Shown here in pieces: positions 31,377 through 39,633 of a stretch of DNA of 64,000 bases (positions are counted from its first letter, which is position 1; each line of letters opens with the position of its first letter). The translations under genes were made by a program, and so were the position numbers. Source of the stretch: Coprinellus micaceus (Eukaryota > Basidiomycota > Agaricomycetes > Agaricales > Psathyrellaceae); contig OX596339.1 in the NCBI GenBank assembly GCA_951394405.1, positions 992,001-1,056,000 on the forward strand, in the 5' to 3' direction. Under the pieces are notes generated by a model, which saw nothing but the letters and a program-made list of their open reading frames with translations, was not told the origin of the DNA and searched no databases.

Positions 31377-33127
31377 CTATGTATCATCCAACCCCGAGCC
31401 ACCAGAATCAAAACCTTCCTCATTGTCCCAATCCACGTTGACCCTCGGGAGTGCCTTGCTTAGCATCTCGAATTCGTTGGTACCAAATTTTCTGCAGTGG
31501 GTGAGGGATATGTCCTCGACACTGAAGGCTCTTGGCCTCTTCTTGACCACATCCACAATGGAGTCTACCGTGGTCACCGATAGCATATCGCCTTCCTCGA
31601 AGTCAATAAAGGAGAACTCCATGGCCGACAATGCTGGGAAGTAAGGCTCGAGGTTGGTCCGACCCCTGGAACCCTTCCTTCCCTTGGCCTTGAGCGCAGG
31701 ACTCCGCCTCAACTCCTCCAAGATTCCATAGATTGAAGTCTGGGTGAACGAGAGGCGCCGTAGCTTCGGTAGCTGGGCGAATGTTCCCATGAAAAGAGGT
31801 GTGTCGAGACCTTTCACTTGGTCAAGTTGAAGAGTGGCGATGGTGGAGAAGTTGAAGGCTGTGTCGAGGGCAGCTAAAAGCTGAGGAAGCGGAAGGTTCT
31901 GCCAGCTTTCGAATCTTACGACAACATCAAAGCACGTTCCATCCTCCAATTCCGAGTCTCCCTTGGCTGTCCCCTTATTCGGTGATGCAAAGCGCATGTC
32001 GAATGTCGAATTGTCTAAGGGTTTGTTGAACTCGAGGCTTCGAAGGCTGAGTCCCACGACGTCCGGATAGTGTTCCATGGCGCTGGAGAGTGCGGTTCTA
32101 AGGTTTCCAATGCACGTCTTGAGGCTTGAGGGCCGGCCCTACTGCACGCCGATCGGTACATTTCACCTCTGTATGTGAGATTTGTGGAAGCTTCACGACG
32201 CTGAAAAAATCGGCGAGGACTTCTGTATCGTCTTCCACGCAAATTGACTTGAGTGAAGGCAATATGACGGGTGAGGGGATGCTTAAGTACCCGGATTCGG
32301 GGAGCCAATAATAGCAAAGATGCAGCTTTTCGAGGACTTTCAGTTTGGAAATCGCCTCGTAGAACCCGACAACGGTGGGGCGAGTGGTACCCAGGATAAG
32401 CTTCAGGCTTGTAAGTGTGGCGGAAAGTGGAAGGCGCTCCCACGGGTAGTCGATGCAATCGAGTTTGAGTTTTCGAAGCGCAGGGACTCCTCCTTGCAGG
32501 GAGAATAGAGGGACAGAGTCCACGGTTAAATCGCCATCGGCCGATAGTTTGAGACGAGAGAGCATGGGCGCGCATCCCGACGCCTTCGAGAGAATCTCTA
32601 CATAATAACCGAACCGTGCTTCTATCCGACGTCTTGATGTCAATGGAGCGCAGTCGTTCGGTATGCGACAAGCCTTCGGTCAGGGCGGTGGATATCGCGG
32701 GTATGTGGCTTCGCCTCGCATCTTCAAGCCTCATGACGTTGAATTCGACATGGAGTGCGGCACCCTTCGACCTTGATAGCATAAGGTTCATGATTTCGGG
32801 ATGGGAAACGGATAGGTGCGACCACAGAGGGACATGCCCAAATGCCACCGCCCTCCAATGCTGGCAAACCTGGGTCATCTTCAGCTAGTCGAGCGCTGCA
32901 ATGCAGCCCCAACTCCATCTGCATACGCTCCAGACCAGCATGAAGACCCAGGACAGGATTTCTGTTGGGAGGTGATTCAGAAGGGATAGAGTGTTCTGAC
33001 GTGTCCGGATGGCCTGAAGTTCCTCCTCCAGCTCCAACGCACGCTGCTTCAGTAGCTCTCCGTAGGTGGCAGGTCCAAAGGTTGTACCCTCTTGAAGAAG
33101 GTTTCACGTCGCTCCTGAGAACGGCAT
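31377..33127 (-). pseudogene. F-box/leucine-rich pseudogene, two stops and two frameshifts
   Basis: The remnant starts at ATG 33127 (MPFSGAT), where codon 8 is TGA (33106-33104) in place of Gln or Arg. The same frame continues through TFGPATYGELLKQRALELEEELQ and the F-box (LPTEILSWVFMLVW) to TAG 32887-32885, which stands where relatives have Trp (for example LLWVRLAQVC), then TQVCQHWRAVAFGHVPLW. A frameshift near 32600 moves to the frame with VEILSKASGCAPML, and a second near 32150 to the frame with CIGNLRTALSSAMEH and the end GFDSGGSGLDDT (stop 31377). The last third is open and well conserved, so decay is recent. The sequence is closest to the A type (compare 58461-60251). Confidence 0.85.
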
Positions 33128-33403
33128 TGTCAACGCTGACTTTCTGAGGAATAGTCGGCCTTGATGAGCATTATTCGGCCCCCTCGGGAGTCAGAGCCAC
33201 CCACCTCTTCCCCCGGGGTCCAAGCGTGTGTATGGAAGTCGGGTGCAAGTTGCAAATGGCATCGCGTGGCGGCGTACGCTGATTTGGGATCACCGGCTAA
33301 ATAAGAGTCGTATACTCCTGATAGAGCTTCCAAATATTTTATACTACTCATTAGACAGAGTCAATAGATGTGTCGAGAATATCCTCAAGAACGATACGGG
33401 ACT

Positions 33404-35149
33404 TCAAACTGAGCCCACGGGGGAACCAAGAGTGGGCTCAGCCTCATCATCCAAATCGTCCGAATCATCACTACCGCCACGTTCTGTCGAGTGGTGATTC
33501 CAGTCCTCCTCCTCGTCCCACTGAATATCAACGTTGGGTAGTGCCATCTGGAGCTTGGTGTAAACATCTGTGCCAATGTTCATGCACGTCCGTATATCCA
33601 GAGTTTTGACTTGGTGGGACTCGGGGCGCTTCTTGATGATGGCGGTAAGGGAACAGATGAGCTGATCGACACCTCCACCCTCAAAGTCGATATTATCAAG
33701 GACCAGGATGCGCAGTGCCGGAAAGTATGGCGGCAGGATTTTTGCTCCATCTTCTTGGGTCTGCCTCCGTTTGAAGGCGGGATCTAGCTGCATCTTGAAC
33801 AAGATGGCAGTGACGGGACACAAAACCATGCTGAGCTGCTGGACGTTCGGCAGCCTGGCAAGGACGTTGACGAATATGTCTCGGCGAAGATAGCCACTTG
33901 TGTCGAGTACCAATGTGGAGACAGTGGTCAGGTTGAAGTGGGAGTTGATGGATGCAAGAGCGTCGGAGAGTGAAAAGGTCTGAATTCTTTCCAACCAGAG
34001 AGCGACTTCCAAGGCCGGTTCGTCGTCGCTTTCGATCTTCGACGTAGGCGCGTGATCCCACCCCATCTCAAGACAAGGGGGATCAACGGTTGGCGCACTG
34101 TCCCGGTCATCGAAGTTGCTCACCGAGAACCGGGATAAGGCTGGTAAGCTCTTGAGGATGCCTTGAACCGTGAGTTTCAGCGTTTTTACGTAGGACTCGG
34201 CGGCGGAATCCTGGTGTCTGAAGTCCACTATCGTTACATCGATACGCTTGGCATTGGGGATCTTCACGACATCCAGGAATTCTCGGATTCTTGCCCAAGA
34301 ATCCCTGGTCTCGAGCCTTTTCACCGAGGGAAGCAGCAGAGGGGATGGAAAACCGCCGTTGGGCAAGTAGTTGTCCAGGACAAGTTCTTCTAGGAGGGGA
34401 AGGCCGTGCAGAGATTCAAAAATCTCGGAAGGAAGGGGGCGGGTGACAGTGTTTCTGAGGTTCAACTTCGTGAGCGTGCCGGGCAATGGGAGCGTGTTCC
34501 AGGGAACGTCGAAGGAACTGAGTTCCAGGACTTCGAGAGCCGGAGCACCATTGCCGAGGAAACCGGGCGGGAGCGGTGGAGGTGCTCCCCTATTGTTGAA
34601 CAGCCTCAGCGATTTTAGGATGGGGGTAGGTCCCGTCACTCTGGCGAAGATTTTGGGTAGATCAGCGGGCGGTCCCACGGAGACGGTGCGTAAACGATGG
34701 GTTTGGGAAAGGGCCTCTTGAAGAACATCGTAATATTCTGGGGTAAACTTGCTTAGGCCGGATGTGTTGACCGTGAGGGGCGCGTTCTTCGACCGGTCGA
34801 GCATGAGTTTGGTGATTTCCGGGTGGACAAAACGCCGAAGATCAGACCACATTAATGGGCAATTCAATGCTACATCCCTCCAGTGCCGGCATACGTGCGT
34901 CACACGTAGCCAAGTGAATCCGTTCGTTAGACGCCAGTTGTTTGTGACTTCTCGGGTAAGAAGGACGAAAATGTGGGAGAGGACCTCTGGAGGAAGGAGA
35001 TCGGGAGCGACGGAAGAGTTCTGGAAATGCTCCAGCTCCCCTGGGTACGTCGAGGAAGATCCGTCGCCTTCGAGCAACGTTGGCGTTGACGTCGAAAATA
35101 ATGTGGCCGCCGAGGGCACCTCATCATTTGTAGAGTCCTGAATAATCAT
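33404..35149 (-). CDS. F-box/leucine-rich protein, B type (581 aa, intact)
   Basis: ATG 35149 (MIIQDSTNDEVPSAATLF). The coiled coil is absent: GELEHFQNSSVAPDLLPPEVLSHIF runs straight into the F-box, which continues RVTHVCRHWRDVALNCPLMW. FVHPEITKLMLDRSKNAPLTV and a leucine-rich region follow; the tail is GGSDDSDDLDDEAEP and ends GSPVGSV. It is very similar to the broken gene at 49257-51011 and shows that the latter's TGA replaces a Trp codon (RDSWARIREF). It faces the A-type pseudogene at 35410 across a promoter region that is also duplicated near 49000-49250. Confidence 0.88.
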   Translation of the reverse strand: MIIQDSTNDEVPSAATLFSTSTPTLLEGDGSSSTYPGELEHFQNSSVAPDLLPPEVLSHIFVLLTREVTNNWRLTNGFTWLRVTHVCRHWRDVALNCPLMWSDLRRFVHPEITKLMLDRSKNAPLTVNTSGLSKFTPEYYDVLQEALSQTHRLRTVSVGPPADLPKIFARVTGPTPILKSLRLFNNRGAPPPLPPGFLGNGAPALEVLELSSFDVPWNTLPLPGTLTKLNLRNTVTRPLPSEIFESLHGLPLLEELVLDNYLPNGGFPSPLLLPSVKRLETRDSWARIREFLDVVKIPNAKRIDVTIVDFRHQDSAAESYVKTLKLTVQGILKSLPALSRFSVSNFDDRDSAPTVDPPCLEMGWDHAPTSKIESDDEPALEVALWLERIQTFSLSDALASINSHFNLTTVSTLVLDTSGYLRRDIFVNVLARLPNVQQLSMVLCPVTAILFKMQLDPAFKRRQTQEDGAKILPPYFPALRILVLDNIDFEGGGVDQLICSLTAIIKKRPESHQVKTLDIRTCMNIGTDVYTKLQMALPNVDIQWDEEEDWNHHSTERGGSDDSDDLDDEAEPTLGSPVGSV

Positions 35150-35314
35150 CGTAATTGCTATCGTCACGGTAAGGGCACTGTTCAACGCAAGATGGGGGAG
35201 AGAATGCGACACCTGAATGCAATGCGGCGGAGGTGGACGTTCGGTGAGCACTGTGAGCAGTTCGATCGGACGAAGATGGGGCACGGCTGCAATCACTGGC
35301 ACGGCCCCTGACCC

Positions 35315-35352
35315 CCGGCATTTACCGAAAGGCCTTCCCACGTTTAGCGCCC
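35315..35352 (+). promoter_or_regulatory. Shared A-type promoter module, copy before pseudogene 35410
   Basis: CCGGCATTTACCGAAAGGCC, five bases, then CGTTTAGCGCCC. It ends 57 bp before the ATG at 35410. The copy is well preserved although the gene it serves is wrecked. Confidence 0.75.
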
Positions 35353-35409
35353 GTGCGTCACCATCTTGTTCTGAACCACCACCATCGATTCCAGCAAATC
35401 CCACCGACC

Positions 35410-36709
35410 ATGTTCTCCCCTACCACACAAAGCCTTCTGGACGATGAGAAAAGTTCGATCCTAAGGCGTACGCCGCCACGCTACTGAAGAGGCGCCTAAA
35501 TCGCGCCGAGCTGTCAATGGAGGAAGGGTTTTATGCCTTGGCAACCCGCCAGAACAGATGCGAGGGTCGCTCTCAACTACTCTCCGCCCTGGACGAGGAT
35601 CCCAGGCCTCAGTCGAAAGCCTGATATCAACCCCTCACTTTTGCTTTTATGTCCGAGCAGCTGAACTACTCCCACAGGACCGACCGAACCTGTGCAGCGA
35701 GCGACATGATCACGGAAATATTGTCTCAAACCGAACAATTCCGCTCGTTATCCTTCCGAATGTCCCATAGAAACAAGGCGTCGCAGGTCAGCACTCCGTC
35801 CGCTGCGTCCGGGTGGGCTTCCCGCCTAGAGGGACTCACGCTCATCGATGCCCGGGTTGGGCTAGATCCTGTCCCACTCAACTTCAGGGAGGCGCCCCAG
35901 TACTACTCAGGAGACCCGAAATCGAACACGTTGGCATTCCATGGCGTCTGGTTACCCTTCCCACCACCCTGATCCTGCACCCAGCGCATCCTACGCGGAG
36001 ATGGCTATCGTCCACTTGCGAACGACCTCTACGATGCACTTACCACGCTGAAACCCTCATTCCGGCGGGACGGCCTCCCGTCGCGAACGGTTCAACAACC
36101 CCCTTGGTGCCGCATTTTGCCCTCCCCCCCAGACTGAACGCCCTTCAAAGGGGTGACTTTACCGAAGAGCTCGCCCGGTCGTTTGGAGCTGCGTGACAAC
36201 GCGGGGAGGTCTATGGTATATCCAAGAGCCGAGAACTAGGTACCGACTTACTCCCGAATACATTCTCTCGACTACCGAACTTGGAGCATCTCGTCTTTAC
36301 CTCTGTCCCGATCCACAAGACCTTCCTTGCATTGGGACGTGATCCCACTCTTAGGAAAGGCATCAAGTCCAATTTCAATACGCCGAAACACCACGGTCAC
36401 CGTCGTACTCCCTGGCATTACCATCCATCGTTCTCAGCACAATTGACTTTGGAGAGTGGTACGGTAGCAGCGGAAGATACAATTTACTCGATATTTTGGG
36501 CTCTGAACTGCCGGCCCTTTACCCATTTCGTCGAAGAGGTTCGCCTGGTAGATTGCATCAACTTTGGCTCGGAAGACTTCGGTCGCTTCCGCGACGAGAC
36601 GAACCCTGTCATCGACATACATTGGGATGGTCGTGGGGGAGGTGCGGAGCCGTGTGGGGTGAGGCTGAGGAGATTGTTAAAGTCTAGCCTTCGGCGGACC
36701 TTACGTTGA
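35410..36709 (+). pseudogene. A-type F-box pseudogene with internal deletion and frameshifts
   Basis: It starts MFSPTTQSLLDDEK at 35410, then shifts frame into AATLLKRRLNRAELSMEEGFYALATRQN. The F-box core (LPxEVLExIF to VCRHWR) is missing: the text jumps from RQNRCEG to LNYSPPWTRI, which in relatives lies ~45 residues further on. Recognisable blocks follow in several frames: SEQLNY, ILSQTEQFRSLSFRM, LEGLTLI, then 36281-36709 with MEHLVFTSVPIHKTFLALGRDP, AEDTIYSIFWALNCRPFTHFVEEVRLVDCINFGSEDF and NPVIDIHWDG. It is closest to the A genes at 45175 and 52369. No functional F-box protein could be made. Confidence 0.85.
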
Positions 36710-36953
36710 CAGGTGAGGACCAAAGCAAAGACCCAAGTCCTGCTTGGTATCTTCTCTTGCTATATCTTCTCTTGCTGGCCTACTGTAGCTCCCAACGCAC
36801 TCTACATTACCTCGCCAATACCCCCCGACTCCACCCATAACACATACCCCCCGACCCCATTTTCGAAAATTCGACATATACGCCTTTTGTTTGTTTGTTT
36901 ATTCATTATTTGTTTGTCTTGACATTCAAGTTCCAAACAATCACCACGATTGG

Positions 36954-37010
36954 CCCGGCATCTCCCGGTCCAAAACAAAACATATTGACCCCGTTTAGCG
37001 CCCGTCGGGT
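36954..37010 (+). promoter_or_regulatory. Solitary, decayed A-type promoter module without a gene
   Basis: CCCGGCATCTCCCGGT is followed after a longer spacer by CCGTTTAGCGCCCGT and then, as in functional copies, by ACCACCACC. No F-box start or body follows. It looks like a relic of a deleted or only partly copied A gene. Confidence 0.6.
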
Positions 37011-37550
37011 CTTATTCTCGAACCACCACCACCACCACCACCTCCCCGTACAAAGGCCGTGATCAATCTGCGTCCTCTCTACTACCCTGAACAAGTTAAC
37101 TCGGCGCTTCGATCCAGCTAGTCACTTGGGTGTGAGACCGCTGACGTCGTCGTCGATACCTGCGGAGCCGACATGTACACATGAACACCTAGCGCTAGCT
37201 CCGTCACCAGGTTCAGTCCTCGGATCCCCGTGCTTCGCTTTAGGACTCCACTCCCCGAACGGTCTCCGCGCACACGTCGCAAAACGCTATTATTTCCAAA
37301 CTATACCCTCTATGATATAACGCACTTACGACGTCAGCGGCGGACACGGCGGAACGTACGTGGACGGTGGACCTGATCGCCCGGCACTGGCAGCGCAGGG
37401 TTAGATTTTCACCGCCACCGCCGCCACATCCGCCAACACCGCGATGACATGAGTGTCTCGCTCCCGGACGTTTAGTTCCATGCTATGCGGTATACCTCGG
37501 GTTTCTCGGTGTTACTGAGTGTTGGTCGACCGATATCTGGTGTGGTGTGG

Positions 37551-37960
37551 TGTTCTAGGATACTTGGGTCCCATTCATCTTCAAGACGAGAAACGGGACA
37601 CGGGGCAGCTAGTAGCCCGTGCTCGTCGCTTTCTCACCACAGGTCTTCTGTCTTCTGTCTCGCCCAAGTGCGAGTGGAACTTGGGTCGAATTCAACGTGT
37701 CTCCAGGCGAAGGGTGCGGGGAACGAGCGCGTCGTCGAGCTAGATAACGAACGAACGCACCAAATCGAATCCAACCTCCTCCCAGCAGCCAATCGAGTAT
37801 ACACACGATCTTATCCTATCTTATCGAGAAGCACACCCCCACCCTCACCCCCACCCCCACCTACGGGGACGGGGATCCGTTGCGAACCTCCACCATCAAT
37901 CGACTGACGTCGACGTCCTCGGCTCTGGAAAGTACGATGCACGATGCACGGTGCACGATG
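37551..37960 (+). repeat. Imperfect direct repeat, copy 1
   Basis: It runs from TTCTAGGATACTTGGG through GTATACACACGATCTTATCC and CGACTGACGTCGACGTCCTC to the CACGATG run. Copy 2 follows at 37995. The shared blocks are offset by about 308 bp at the 3' end and 444 bp at the 5' end, so this copy has roughly 136 bp extra. Confidence 0.7.
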
Positions 37961-37994
37961 CTCAGTTCTACGTGCATACCCATTCGGGCGCGCG

Positions 37995-38275
37995 CGTTCT
38001 AGGATACTTGGGATTCTCTTCGAGGCGCGCGGTCCGTGCTCGTCGCCCCTCTCTGTTTCACCCTCTGTCTTTTGTCTCCTGTCTCGCTCCCAGCGGCCAA
38101 CCGGGTATACACACGATCTTATCCTATCCCGTCCTATCTTATCGAGAAGCACACCCTCACCCCCATCCTCACCTACGGGGATGGCGCTTCGAACCCATAT
38201 CATTATCATCGACTGACGTCGACGTCCTCGGTTCTGGGAGGCACGATGCACGATGCACGATGCTCAGTTCTACGG
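37995..38275 (+). repeat. Imperfect direct repeat, copy 2
   Basis: It contains the same ordered blocks as copy 1 (TTCTAGGATACTTGGG, GTATACACACGATC, GAGAAGCACACCC, GACGTCGACGTCCTCGG, CACGATG repeats). It is shorter than copy 1. The sequence is non-coding. Confidence 0.7.
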
Positions 38276-38443
38276 TTCTACGGTTCTACGGTTCTACGGT
38301 TCCTACATACTGGGGTCTTTCGAGTCCTTCCATGCCTGGCCGCAAGCAGTCAGTCTTGCGAGTCCTTCGAGTCCTTCGAGTCCTTCCATACCACGCCCAG
38401 CCCCACACCCAAAACCCACGATGCGAATGCGAATGCGAATGCG
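38244..38443 (+). repeat. Cluster of short tandem repeats
   Basis: CACGATG-type units, then about four copies of GTTCTACG (38268-38303), several GAGTCCTTC units (38318-38390) and three GCGAAT units (38423-38443). These are typical replication-slippage products and are likely polymorphic. Confidence 0.7.
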
Positions 38444-39633
38444 AGGTAAATTATACGATGTTCTAGGGCTTGCTGCGCCCACGCTCTGCAGAACCATCCA
38501 TTCGCTGTTGGAAATGGCATATGCTGTATTCGCGGAAAGGGTGGGGTGGGGTTTAGGATCCGGTCTTCCTGGAACGAACTCGGAACGCCAGTTTGTGGAA
38601 GGAAGAGCTTGGGAGACGTGGTTCCTTGCATTCGTCCTTGCTCGCCGGTAGGTTCTCTCCCTCTCTCCGAGTCAAGTAGAGTCGAAAGTCGAAAGTCGTT
38701 CTAGGTTTGTTCGACTTTGGAGGGTGGGTGCTCCAACCCGAATCCGCCACTTGAGAACTTGGCGACTCGCCAGTTCCTCAGCCAGCTCTGCGAATCCTGG
38801 GTGGGCGGAACACAGCTCGATATGGACGTGGCCGTGTGGCGGTGGGAGGCTCGGGACTCTCGACTCTCCCTCGTGCTCGCTCGCAGTGCTCGTGTAAGTA
38901 TGAGTGTGCAGCTGGGCAGGTAAACTCCTTCTCGAGCGACCAAAGGCGAGGTGCCGTGCGCCACATTTAAGTATGTGGATCTCCATCTATCCGTCCGTCC
39001 ATACGTCCGTCCGACGTGCGGCTGAGCGTCAATCCGATAGGACTTTGCCCGTCGTAGCACCAGCTCGCGGCAACCCAGATGCGGGTGGGCGAGGGGTGGG
39101 CTTAATACCGTAGCCTCCATCACCCCCTCGAGAAGGCAAAGATGAATGACGTCTGGAGTCTAGAGTCAAAGTAACAGGCTCTAGCGGACCCGGTCCGTAC
39201 TCGATGGGATGTCCATGGCAACTTGGCGGCGCTGGCGAAGAAGAAGTGGAAGGTGGAAGGCGCGTTTCCCTGGATTCGCGGGGGGTGGCTGGTGAGGATC
39301 GAGATTGAGGTGAGGTGAGGTGAGGTGGGGTGAGGTCTGGAACCCAGGGTGTGTGGATGAATGGGGAGGTGGACGGATGGGGAGATGGTGTTTCCTTTTT
39401 TCGCTGCGAGGGAGGGGGAGAGCATAGTAGTATGGATATGAGTATGAGCAGGAGGGTAAGTAAACCTTCGATCGTAGAGAAGTAACCTCGGAATGGAGGA
39501 GGGAGGCCAAACAAAGTCAAAGTCAAAGCCAACCCTCGCGTTTTCGATCCCTTCGTTGACTCTCGGGGCGTTCTTATAAAGACGGTCAGAGGTTGGCTGT
39601 AGAGCTGAACTGAGTTCCTGAGCTGCCGCCACG

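Larger units (their letters stand above)
36710..39633. other. Long intergenic region (2.9 kb) with degenerate tandem repeats
   Basis: It contains, in order, a TTTG-rich run (about 36888-36920), a solitary decayed A-type promoter module (36954-37010), a CAC run (37024-37043), a large imperfect direct repeat (37551-38275), several short tandem repeats (38244-38443) and a GGTGA run (39308-39336). I found no gene; the open frames here have no recognisable content. Confidence 0.55.

Noticed and set aside
37551..38443. CRISPR-like array or centromere satellite
   Set aside because: Only two long imperfect copies and short slippage repeats are present, without regular spacers; CRISPR does not occur in fungi.
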